A stretch of 26,551 nt of DNA from Emiliania huxleyi CCMP1516 (taxonomy: Eukaryota > Haptophyta > Isochrysidales > Noelaerhabdaceae), in contig NW_005199363.1 in NCBI RefSeq assembly GCF_000372725.1, positions 464,467 through 491,017 on the forward strand, given 5' to 3'. Shown piece after piece: positions 1 through 8,103 of the stretch. Each line of letters starts with the position of its first letter. Positions within the stretch are counted from its first letter, which is position 1. The notes under the pieces were generated by a model, which was not told where the DNA came from, did no database searches, and saw only the letters and a list, made by a program, of their open reading frames with translations. The position numbers were made by a program, and so were the translations under genes.

Positions 1-9
1 CAGTAGTGA

Positions 10-372
10 CTCTTCATCACCACCTCGTCTCACCTGTCGATAGCGGCGGGCAGCGGCGTCTCGCGCATCGAGGTCTATTGCCGCGATGTCGCCCTCGAGG
101 CGCACCTGACGCTGGACGCGATCGCGCGGATCCACTGGAAGGCGCGAGATGCGCCGAGATGCGCCGAGATTGCGCCGAGATGCGCCGAGACGCGACGAGA
201 CGCGACGAGATGCGACGAGATGCGACGAGATGCGCGAAAGCCCCTCCATCGCAAGGAGAGGCCGGCCCTGGAGTCTTCCCGCCTGTCCGCGGGCCACAGC
301 CGCCGCTCCCCCGTTGCCCCTCGGCAGGAGGAGGAGGATCTCGTGCTGACGTACCACGTGGCGCCGGCATGA
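10..372 (+). CDS. 3' end of an unrecognised spliced gene (partial, runs off left edge)
   Basis: The frame through 54-141 reads as ordinary protein (GVSRIEVYCRDVALEAHL, then TLDAIARIHWK). It is followed by a GC-AG intron at 142-327 and a short last exon at 328-372 reading EEEDLVLTYHVAPA and a TGA stop. The splice is phase 0 and restores a sensible C-terminus, whereas reading through gives only the Arg/Asp-rich translation of a tandem repeat. The beginning lies outside the window; the exon may start after the CAG that ends at 53. I do not recognise the family. The alternating hydrophobic residues of the last exon suggest a terminal beta-strand. The exon model is inferred from splice sites and reading sense only. 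Confidence 0.45.
   Translation, partial: LFITTSSHLSIAAGSGVSRIEVYCRDVALEAHLTLDAIARIHWKARDAPRCAEIAPRCAETRRDATRCDEMRRDARKPLHRKERPALESSRLSAGHSRRSPVAPRQEEEDLVLTYHVAPA
142..240 (+). repeat. Tandem ~10-bp repeat inside a GC-AG intron
   Basis: Degenerate tandem copies of GCGCCGAGAT, shading into GCGACGAGAT, fill the first half of the intron at 142-327. Related GCCGAGAT words occur in the introns at 4455-4577 and at the start of 11941-12069, so this word is recurrent in introns of this locus. It produces misleading open frames rich in Arg and Asp. Confidence 0.7.
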
Positions 373-1089
373 GGGCGGGCGGGGGGGGGGGGGGGGGATG
401 AGTCTTGGCAGTGAAAGGGGGACGCGGCCGCCGCGATGCGACTTGCGAGGATGCGACAGATTGCGTTTGACTTTGATGCGGTGTGCGGACACCTGAGTCC
501 TGACTTAGATCTATCTCTTTAATCTGACTGTCGTATAGGAAAAAATTATTTCCCGACACTCCATGTTTTGGAGGAGGAGATTTGTTTTTGTTTTGGAGAC
601 GGAGTCGGAGAGGAGCTAGCCGAGGTGTACACTTCACGATGCGGCAATCAGCCTGATGGAAACACGGCGGACGGACGGAGTGACAGCGGTCAGCGCTGAC
701 ACTGACCCGCGAGTCCGAGTGACCCTCCTCCTCACGCACGCTCATGACACCTCCGCGTTGCGACTCGCGGTGGTCCGTCCCAAGCTGTGGCTCCTTGATC
801 GCGACCGCTGCACAAAGAGAGAGATTTCAGAAAACCAACAAGAAATCACGACTCTCACAATGATCTCTCTCTCTGCATCAATGAATTCGACAGGGGCAAC
901 GCGGCACTTGGACGGGTCAAGATGGTTGAGCGCCCGCCGAAGGGTCGTTGTGGGATGCAAACCATAGCCAACCCCCCCCCCCGGTCCGGTGGGCTGGCTT
1001 CATTGTACTGGCCCATTGTGGGGAAGCGGCTTGCCGCCGAACCGGCACGCGTCGCCGACAGCTCACCCTCGGCGGTGACTCGTTCGTTC
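373..1089. other. Intergenic region without a supported gene
   Basis: It contains a 17-G homopolymer at 381-397, a locally less GC-rich stretch around 500-600, and the repeat copy at 815-864. The short open frames here show no recognisable protein. The frame of the next gene extends upstream to an ATG at 922, but the residues before 1090 (around a run of nine or more C) look like untranslated sequence. The promoter of the repeat-protein gene presumably lies here; no clear core element is visible. Confidence 0.5.
815..864 (+). repeat. Dispersed repeat, copy 1 of 2
   Basis: A 27-base stretch at 833-859 is identical to 16256-16282, and both are preceded by GAGAGATTT and followed by a TGAT within two bases. 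The two copies lie in the same orientation in non-coding sequence 15 kb apart. No coding potential is seen. Confidence 0.75.
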
Positions 1090-3384
1090 ATGCTCAACTC
1101 GTTCAGCCGTCGGCTCGGCGCCTGCTGGTTCCGCGACTCGCGACTCGCCGGTGCACCATGCGGGCTGCGCTGCTCGGCAGCTGGCGCGCTGCTGCCTCCC
1201 AGACGATTCAGCCTGGCCTCGCAGAGTCATCCAGGGCGCAACGCCATTATCTGCCGCGACAACCGCGGCAGCAAACCCAGCTCCAGCCGCGTGCCCCGCA
1301 TTGGCGAGCTGCGGAGCGTGCAGGACGTGCTTGATGTACACGAGAGATATGCATCTAAAATGCAGCCAATGGATGTGAGCGCGAGCTGGAACTCGCTCGG
1401 CAAGCTAATTCGCCGCCGAGGCGGACGCGAGCGCGCTTGGCTACGCAACGAGCTGCGCAGGCGGCCGGACACGCTGTGGCCACTCCTCGACTCGGCGCGG
1501 GCCGTCCTGCCGCGCGCTAAAGCGCAGCCGATTGCCAACATTGCGCACGGGATCGCAGTGATGGTTGACGAGCTAGGATTTGATGCGGGCCCTGAGGTGT
1601 GGCATGCACTGGCCAAGGCGGCTATACCGCGGCTGGGCGAGTTCAAAGCGCAGCATCTGTCCAACACGGTGTGGGCGTTTGCGAAGGCTGACACCCATGC
1701 GCCTGCGCTGTTTGCGGCGGTTGCAGAGGAGGCTGTGCCGCGGCTGGGCGAGTTCACTGAGCAGGAGCTGTCCAACACGGTGTGGGCGTTCGCGACGGCG
1801 GGCGAACCGTCGCCAGCTCTATTCGCGGCGGTTGCAGAGGAGGCTGTGCCGCGGCTGGGCGAGTTCAATGAGCAAGATCTGTCCAATACGGTGTGGGCGT
1901 TCGCGACGGCGGGCGAACCGTCGCCAGCTCTATTCGCGGCGGTTGCAGAGGAGGCTGTGCCGCGGCTGGGCGATTTCACTGAGCAGCAGCTGTCCAATAC
2001 GGCGTGGGCGTTTGCGAAGGCTGACATACACGCGCCTGCGCTGTTTGCGGCGGTTGCAGAGGAGGCTGTGCCGCGGCTGGGCGAGTTCAATGAGCAAGAG
2101 CTGTCCAACACGGCGTGGGCGTTCGCGACGGCGGGCGAACCGTCGCCAGCTCTATTCGCGGCGGTTGCAGAGGAGGCTGTGCCGCGGCTGGGCGATTTCA
2201 CAGAGCAGCAGCTGTCCAATACGGCGTGGGCGTTTGCGAAGGCTGACATACATGCGCCTGCGCTGTTTGCGGCGGTTGCACAGGAGGCTGTGCCGCGGCT
2301 GGGCGAGTTCACTGCGCAGGCCCTCTCCAACACGGCGTGGGCGTTTGCGAAGACTGACATACACGCGCCTGCGCTGTTTGCGGCGGTGGCGGAGGAGGCT
2401 ACGCCGCGGCTGGGCGAGTTCAATGAGCAAGATCTGTCCAATACGGTGTGGGCGTTCGCGACGGCGGGCGAGCCGTCGCCAGCTCTATTCGCGGCGGTTG
2501 CAGAGGAGGCTGTGCCGCGGCTGGGCGATTTCACTGAGCAGCAGCTGTCCAATACGGCGTGGGCGTTTGCGAAGGCTGACATACACGCGCCTGCGCTGTT
2601 TGCGGCGGTGGCGGAGGAGGCTACGCCGCGGCTGGGCGAGTTCAATGAGCAAGAGCTGTCCAACACGGCGTGGGCGTTCGCGACGGCGGGCGAACCGTCG
2701 CCAGCTCTATTCGCGGCGGTTGCAGAGGAGGCTGTGCCGCGGCTGGGCGATTTCACCGCGCAGGGCCTCTCCAACACGGCGTGGGCGTTTGCGAAGGCTG
2801 ACACCCATGCGCCTGCGCTGTTTGCGGCGGTGGCAGAGGAGGCTGTGCCGCGGCTGGGCGAGTTCAGCGCACAGAACCTCTCCAACACAGCGTGGGCGTT
2901 TGCGAAGGCTGACACCCATGCGCCTCTGCTGATTGCGGCGGTGGCGGAAGAGGCGGTGCCGCGGCTGGGCGAGTTCACTGAGCAGGAGCTGTCCAACACG
3001 GCGTGGGCGTTCGCGACGGCGGGCGAACCGTCGCCAGCTCTATTCGCGGCGGTTGCAGAGGAGGCTGTGCCGCGGCTGGGCGATTTCACCGCGCAGGGCC
3101 TCTCCAACACGGCGTGGGCGTTTGCGACGGCTGACATCCCGGCGCCTGCGCTGTTTGCGGCGGTGGCAGAGGAGGCTGTGCCGCGGCTGGGCGATTTCAC
3201 CGCGCAGGGCCTCTCCAACACGGCGTGGGCGTTTGCGACGGCTGACATCCAGGCGCCTGCGCTGTTTGCGGCGGTGGCAGAGGAGGCGGTGCCGCGGCTG
3301 GGCGAGTTCACTGAGCAGGAGCTGTCCAACACGGCGTGGGCGTTTGCGAGGGGTCCTCGGGCACTTGAGCTTTACTGGGTTTAG
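1090..3384 (+). CDS. Organelle-type 37-residue tandem-repeat protein (heptatricopeptide/RAP-associated style)
   Basis: The product has 764 residues if begun at the ATG at 1090. That start gives MLNSFSRRLGACWFRDSRL, a basic, Ser-rich, acid-free leader of mitochondrial type; an in-frame ATG at 922 would add 56 implausible residues. From 1657 there are fifteen full 37-residue (111-bp) units and the start of a sixteenth, each beginning LSNT(V/A)WAFA and ending near PRLG(E/D)F. A degenerate unit precedes them. Two unit types alternate (KADxHAPALF and TAGEPSPALF), pointing to recent multi-unit duplication. Helical repeats of this length occur in organellar RNA-binding RAP/heptatricopeptide proteins; RNA binding is inferred. 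No RAP domain is present: the last unit breaks off after WAFA into GPRALELYWV and a stop, so the gene may be truncated or lack a mapped last exon. Other frames stay open across the repeats only because the unit is a multiple of three. Confidence 0.8.
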   Translation: MLNSFSRRLGACWFRDSRLAGAPCGLRCSAAGALLPPRRFSLASQSHPGRNAIICRDNRGSKPSSSRVPRIGELRSVQDVLDVHERYASKMQPMDVSASWNSLGKLIRRRGGRERAWLRNELRRRPDTLWPLLDSARAVLPRAKAQPIANIAHGIAVMVDELGFDAGPEVWHALAKAAIPRLGEFKAQHLSNTVWAFAKADTHAPALFAAVAEEAVPRLGEFTEQELSNTVWAFATAGEPSPALFAAVAEEAVPRLGEFNEQDLSNTVWAFATAGEPSPALFAAVAEEAVPRLGDFTEQQLSNTAWAFAKADIHAPALFAAVAEEAVPRLGEFNEQELSNTAWAFATAGEPSPALFAAVAEEAVPRLGDFTEQQLSNTAWAFAKADIHAPALFAAVAQEAVPRLGEFTAQALSNTAWAFAKTDIHAPALFAAVAEEATPRLGEFNEQDLSNTVWAFATAGEPSPALFAAVAEEAVPRLGDFTEQQLSNTAWAFAKADIHAPALFAAVAEEATPRLGEFNEQELSNTAWAFATAGEPSPALFAAVAEEAVPRLGDFTAQGLSNTAWAFAKADTHAPALFAAVAEEAVPRLGEFSAQNLSNTAWAFAKADTHAPLLIAAVAEEAVPRLGEFTEQELSNTAWAFATAGEPSPALFAAVAEEAVPRLGDFTAQGLSNTAWAFATADIPAPALFAAVAEEAVPRLGDFTAQGLSNTAWAFATADIQAPALFAAVAEEAVPRLGEFTEQELSNTAWAFARGPRALELYWV

Positions 3385-3459
3385 GCATTGTCGGGTTGGC
3401 CCTCCAATCGACCCTCATGACCTCCTGCGGTCTCTGAGATGGACACCAACCAGTCGGGT

Positions 3460-3653
3460 GGGACCGTAATCTGCGGTCCCCGACGGGGACCGCGGGGGGA
3501 GGTTAGCGGGTGCCCTTCCTTTTCTTTTTTGTCTACACTGTAGCCTGTACTCTCCTAAGCTGTGAATCAGACGCACTTGCCTTCGGGGGCAAGTGCCCAA
3601 TCCCGCTAGGGTGGGCGTGCTTTCACAGCCTCACGAGAGTATGTAGCCTGTAC
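3460..3653 (+). other. Strong hairpins downstream of the repeat-protein gene
   Basis: A perfect 9-bp stem with a 3-base loop lies at 3473-3493 (GCGGTCCCC-GAC-GGGGACCGC). The first arm can instead pair with GGGACCG at 3460-3466, so two folds exclude each other. A second 9-bp stem at 3573-3596 (GCACTTGCC ... GGCAAGTGC) is enclosed by arms at 3548-3566 and 3622-3641 that pair over 8 plus 7 bases. TGTAGCCTGTAC occurs at 3539 and again at 3642. It may be a 3' UTR structure, a small RNA or a foldback element; the function is unknown. Confidence 0.5.
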
Positions 3654-3678
3654 CCCTCTGTCGGAGAGGTGGCGGCCG

Positions 3679-4902
3679 ATGCGGCCATCAGCGCGGTCCG
3701 TCGCCAGCACAAGGATCTCCACCGCGTACGCACGCCGAACATTCGTTGAGCTCGAGCGCCGCCGCCGTGGTGTCTCATCGTCATGCCGTGGCAGCATCTT
3801 TCAAGCGCTCGCGGCGGACGGCTCCCTCTGTGGCTTCGCCGATGTCTCGCCCGCAGAGAGATGCAGCGAGAGAACATATTCGGGGTCAGGTGGCACTGTC
3901 GCCGATCTATTGCCCGGCTCGCGACTCCTCTTTGAGAACGCCCGCACAGCGGTCGTCAGCCTGGAGATGAGCGGCCTGGAGACCAAGCGCCTGCTGACGC
4001 ACGCCGACGCTCTCCACGGCATCGACCATCTCCTTCTCTACTGGGGCGGCCCCGCCGAGATCGTCGGCCGCCGGTCGGAGGCACTGCCGGGCGGCGCACC
4101 GGTGGCGGTGTGGAATCCATTCGGCGCGGGCGCTGGCTGTGTCGGCGTGCATGCAGCAGCCGCCGATGCCGCCGGCACGCTCGAGGCTCACATTGTCGTG
4201 TGCAAGCCGTACTCGGGAACGGGCAGCGGGCCGCTCGGCGGCTGGCCTCCCCTTCCTTCATCCGTCTCATGTGCATACATTCCGGACTCGGAGGAGGATC
4301 CGCCTCGGCCGCGGCCGTGGACAGTCACGACCGACATCGCGAACGAGGTGCTGCTCGAAAACGACCTCGTGCGCGTGTGGCGCTTCGAGCTGCCGGCCGG
4401 CTACAGCCGCTGCCACGCCCACCAGCACGTCTACCCCTACTTTTTCCTCAACCTGCGAGATATAGCCGAGAGTAGCCGAGACACATCTCGGCAGCCCCGG
4501 GAGGTACCGGAGATGTAGCCGAGATGGGAGGGCGATCTGGCGCTTGCCCCACCAACCCTCTACACCTCACCCCTTAGGCACGACGCGGAGACACGACGCC
4601 TCGAGTGGCGCGGCGGGCAGACGCCGCCGCCGGCCGCCCTCGCCCCGCGCTGCCCGCCGAACACGGCGCCCGCGCGCAAGGTCTTTTGGCGCCGGCCCAC
4701 AGCCCGCACCCCCAGAGCCGGGCCCCAAGGCTGCCCTGCGGCCGTCCTCCAGGTCTTCTGGCTCGATACCCTCGACGGCGGCGAGCGCTCCTCGCACTTC
4801 CACGGGCTCGAGAACAGCTCGAAGTCCAGACTCTTCCGCCAGTTCATCGTCGAGTTCAAGGCGGCCGCTGTTGCACGACCTGCGACGCGACAGGTCCCGT
4901 GA
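3679..4902 (+). CDS. Two-module cupin protein 1 (may continue into the hydrolase)
   Basis: The ATG at 3679 begins MRPSARSVASTRISTAYARR, a mitochondrial-type leader. Exon 1 is 3679-4454 and exon 2 starts at 4578, joined by a 123-base GC-AG intron in phase 2. The first cupin-like module (LLFENARTAVVSLEM onward) is weak. The second reads LLENDLVRVWRFELPAGYSR then CHAHQHVYPYFFLNL, with a His-rich metal-binding motif, and ends near FRQFIVEFK. The layout and the ending match the second cupin at 18737-19700 (YLVELK end). Read alone, exon 2 stops at 4902 (366 residues). A GC-AG intron at 4882-5211 would instead join it in phase 0 to the hydrolase. The part of exon 2 before 4750 is Pro/Arg-rich and unlike the other cupin. 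The substrate is unknown; a dioxygenase or isomerase role is only possible. Confidence 0.65.
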
Positions 4903-5193
4903 CTGTTCACGGCATGTCCGATAGGAGGGCGCGGCGGTCGAGCTGCGGCCGCAGGCAGCCGCGGACCACGGAGATAGGCCCAGGGAGGAGTACGAGTGGA
5001 GGAGTAGAGCGGCTGTGCAAAGACCTTGGTCGCCTCCCTCCCGCGGGCGCCCCTCTGACTATTGCACTTATGTCTGCGTGTGGTGATGCCTTTCCCTGAG
5101 AACGCACACACCGCCTAATGTGCAATGCCCCGCGTGTGTGCTCCGCGAGTGCGTGCGCCCCGTCGTCCGTGCTGGGACCGTGTGCAACACTGA

Positions 5194-6368
5194 ATGACTG
5201 ACCTCCCGCAGGCGACGACCCGGCGCGACCCGACTCTCGTCTACTTGCCTGGGCTGCACGGCGGCGGCTCGCAGTTCCTGCCGCTCGTCGCGCGCGAGGT
5301 GTGTGTCGCGCTCGCCACACCCACCCTCGCCACTGCCTCCCTCGCCACACCCACCCTCGCCACTGCCTCCCTCGGCACCGCCACCTTCTCACTGCTGTTG
5401 CCCTCCCCTCTGCCACCCTCCCACTACTGCTGCCCTAGCCTCCGCCGCCATACGTCGTGCCCCGATGTGAGGATCCGATGTCGCGGGTGAGAATCCGATG
5501 TCGCGAGAGAGGTGGGCTGGGCGGCGCCGTGCGCCGACGCGACGGCGCACACGCGGTCGCACGATTCGGTGGAGGCCGCCGCCGAGGCGTTGCACGCTGC
5601 GCATGCCGGCGAGGAGGTGCCGCCGGCAGCCGAGGCGACGCACGCGGCGGAGGGGGACGCATCGGCGGTGACGTGTCCAGGATCGTCCCGTCAGGTGGTG
5701 CTGGTGGGGCACTCGTACGGCGGTATGGTCGCGCTCGCGGCCGCGCGGCGGTGGCTCGACACGCCGGAGGCCGGCCCGCAGCTCCGCGGCCTTGTGCTGC
5801 TCAGCACGAGCGCTTCGGCGCAGAGCGGCAGCGGCAAGGCGGCGATGGCGAGGCGGGCCGCCATCGCGACGTCTGAGGGGCTGATGGCGGAGGCGACGGC
5901 CTCTTCCGGAGGGCCGCTTCCTCCGTGGCAAGTGCACCACACACGTCCCCACACACCCCGTAGGTGGACCACTCCTGGAGGAAGGCCGTCCACCACGAGA
6001 GCCTGCCGCCGGGCGCGTCGGCGTCGATCCGCGCCGCGCGCGAGGCCAACGCCGCCGCCGCCGGCCTCGACGGCTTCCTCAGGCAGCTGCAGGCCCTCGA
6101 CAGGCGCCCCTGCCAGCACGAGACGCTCCGCCGCCTCGCGAGCGGCGGAGTGCCGATCCTCATCGTCCACGGGGCCGAAGACGAGCTGGTGCCGCTCTCC
6201 GAGGCGCAGCGGAGCCTCGCGTCGCTCGGCGGTGCGCCCACCGCGGAGATGCGCGTCCTTCAGAGGACGGGCCACCTTGCCCTGGTCGAGCGGCCGCACG
6301 AGGTTGCAGGCGCCATCCGCACTTGGTGGCGCAAGGTCAGAACGGGGCAGAGAACCGAGGCGGCGCAG
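5194..6368 (+). CDS. Alpha/beta-hydrolase fold module
   Basis: Exons are 5194 (or 5212)-5298, 5512-5931 and 5964-6368, with GT-AG introns of 213 and only 32 bases, both phase 0. The spliced protein shows an oxyanion-type loop (YLPGLHGGG), the nucleophile elbow GHSYGG with Ser103, an acid in HGAEDEL (Asp248) and a late His in TGHLAL (His279), so the triad is complete. The start is uncertain: MTDLPQATTRR at 5194, or an internal exon from 5212 after a CAG acceptor and spliced to the cupin. No stop follows the hydrolase; the frame runs from WWRK directly into the oxygenase leader at 6369, leaving no room for a terminator or promoter. It probably cleaves an ester, lactone or C-C bond; the substrate is unknown. 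The first intron contains an exact 30-bp tandem duplication. Confidence 0.75.
5311..5370 (+). repeat. Exact 30-bp tandem duplication within an intron
   Basis: The 30 bases at 5311-5340 are repeated exactly at 5341-5370 inside the intron at 5299-5511. The unit is itself built from CTCGCCAC-like words. No function is seen. Confidence 0.85.
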
Positions 6369-7718
6369 ATGCGCGCAGCAACTGCTGCGCGCACGGCCAC
6401 CGGCGCCTCTGCCCGCGCTTTCCACTCCCCAGCGGCGCGAAACCTGTCCTCCGACGAAGCGGCCGTTTGCGCGGGTAGCATCGTTGTGCCATTGAGCTAT
6501 TGCGCGAGGCCGCCGAGCGGGCAGCAGTTGGGGCTGCAGGCGGACAGGGTGGAGGATCCTGGCCTGCCGACCTTCTCCTTCATGCGCCAGCACGGCCGGT
6601 GGCCGCTCGCGCGCGAGCCGCAGGTGGAGCCGGAGCGCTTCTCGGAGGTGGCCGTGGTGCCGTCGGAGCAGGTCGTGCACAACGCGCGGGCGGCGACGCC
6701 CCCGCCATCGCTCGCGTCGCTCGGCTTCGAGGTGGGCTCCTGTTAGCACCGCAATCCCATTGGGCCCCCACACACGTACCGCTCAGAAGCTTGGCGTCTG
6801 TTCTGGGAGCTGCTCCCTCTCGACGAGTCGCTTCTGCTAGGTGTGCTTCTCGCCGCCGCTACCGGACGGCCGCGTTGATGACGACGCGTACGTGGAGGAG
6901 CACTATTACCCGCACCTCGTCGACGTCATCAAGCAGGCGACGGGCGCCACGCTCGTCTTTCCGTACGACCACGTCCGCCGCCACGGCGCGACGGGGGAGG
7001 CGTGATCCCCCCCCACCCCCCCACCCCACACACGCAAACACTCAAACACACCACACCGCTCACCCACGCGCACCGGGCCTTGCGCACATGTACATGCACG
7101 TGTAATGTTGTGGGGGCTCCTGCCTTCAGACCCGGAGTCGCGTGGGTTGCCCCTCCCTTACCTTAGGCGGGGAAGCCAGCCGGCCACGGCCCGCCGGCGT
7201 TCCTCGTGCACACCGACTCGTCGGACCGCTCGTGGCAGTGGCGGGTCGACGAGATTCTGGCGATCGAGGGCGCGTGGGCGAGCATGGGCCCGGCCACCAT
7301 CGACGAGGGCTTCGCGCGTGAGCATCTGAGCGGCGGCCGGCGCTGGGCAGTCATCAACGCGTGGCGGCATGCCGCGCCGGGCGAGGGCGCGCTGCAGAGC
7401 ACGCCGCTCGCGCTGCTCGACGACGCGACGGTCGCCTGGGGCTCGGACGAGGTGATGTCCTACCCAATCACAAACGGAGGGCACGTCGCCTTCAACTATA
7501 CGTTGCGGCACTCGGCCGCGCATCGGTGGTTTTACTACCCGGCGCTGCGCAAGGATGAGCTCCTCCTCTTCAAAGCTTTCGGCTCGGCCGAGGGCGGCGA
7601 GCGCCCCTTTCGTGTGCTCTTCCACACGGCCTTCGACCTCGGGCGGGACGCGGCAGGCGACGCGCCGCCGCCGCCGCCGCGAAAGAGCCTCGAGGTCCGC
7701 TGCATCGCCGTTTGGTGA
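6369..7718 (+). CDS. CmcJ/AsaB-type (GA4-desaturase-like) oxygenase 1
   Basis: Exons are 6369-6731, 6841-6999 and 7167-7718; introns are GT-AG (109 bases) and GC-AG (167 bases), both phase 0. Started at the in-frame ATG at 6369 the protein has 357 residues and begins MRAATAARTATGASARAFHS, a mitochondrial-type leader. Family signatures appear in order: DDDAYVEEHYYPHLVDVIKQ, VFPYDHVRRH, HTD (189-191, probable iron ligands), WAVINAW, TPLALLDDATV, HRWFYYPALRKDELLLFKAF, FHTAF (His327, probable third ligand) and a closing KSLEVRC. This family includes non-heme iron hydroxylases/desaturases of fungal and bacterial secondary metabolism. A paralogue lies at 9770. The frame is open upstream into the hydrolase, so a fused product is possible. 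Its second intron belongs to a dispersed element family. Confidence 0.8.
7000..7166 (+). mobile_element. Introner-like element acting as a GC-AG intron
   Basis: This intron of oxygenase 1 is homologous, in reverse complement, to 24404-24500. Shared blocks are GGGTTGCCCC, CAGGAGCCCC with its flanks, GCAAGGCCC, and GTGCGCGTGGGTGAGCGGTG, separated by one indel of about 12 bases. Its 3' end CCTTACCTTAG supplies the acceptor. The other copy ends in repeated CCTTA units at the same side. Splicing at 7000/7166 is supported because it joins two blocks of the oxygenase family in phase. Confidence 0.75.
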
Positions 7719-8103
7719 CGCCTACCTCCCACCGAGAGCAAAATGTGTATACCTTGTATGCCGTCATTGGACATTGCTTGATCGGTTCACGGTTGCTGTC
7801 AGGACTGTCACAGTGTGACTGTGAAATGTGAGCAACAGGTATACAACGTGATACGTGAACCCGACTGTGTAGTGTACGCTACATTAAGTACATTGTGTAC
7901 CCCCCTTGCCCCACCACCTCGTGTGTGTGGAGAAGTTTACCTTACCTTACCTTATACCTGTACGTGGAGTACTGTGGAGTGTAGTTAGCTAGTACGTTTC
8001 GATTGTACAATTAGGAGGATGCGTCCCACCCATGATACAGTACGCACCGCCGGGCCCTCTCAAGCGATTCCCCGGCCCGCCGGCCGAAGCGCTGCCTCGC
8101 CCA
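7719..8103. other. Convergent intergenic region
   Basis: It lies between the 3' ends of oxygenase 1 (plus) and the carrier (minus). It is less GC-rich than the genes and rich in GTAC/TACG words. It holds the repeat copy at 7900-7954 and a short imperfect hairpin near 7808-7825. No gene is seen; it probably contains both 3' UTRs. Confidence 0.5.
7900..7954 (+). repeat. 55-bp piece of the introner-related element, inverted relative to 24350-24404
   Basis: All 55 bases match the reverse complement of 24350-24404, including a C run, CCACCACCTCGTGTGTGTGG and three TTACC units. The copy stops inside intergenic DNA and has no AG at its 3' end, so it is not positioned as an intron. It is the best conserved part of the element family in this window. 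Confidence 0.85.

Noticed and set aside
141..240. CRISPR-like or regulatory tandem array
   Set aside because: Units are contiguous, about 10 bp and degenerate without spacers; this is an intron-borne tandem repeat in a eukaryotic gene.
1227..3332. 701-codon open frame on the minus strand and 450-codon frame at 1580-2932 on the plus strand
   Set aside because: They are by-products of the 111-bp repeat: any frame open in one unit stays open in all. Their translations are monotonous Ala/Ser or Arg repeats without known pattern, whereas the chosen frame gives WAFA helical repeats and a leader.
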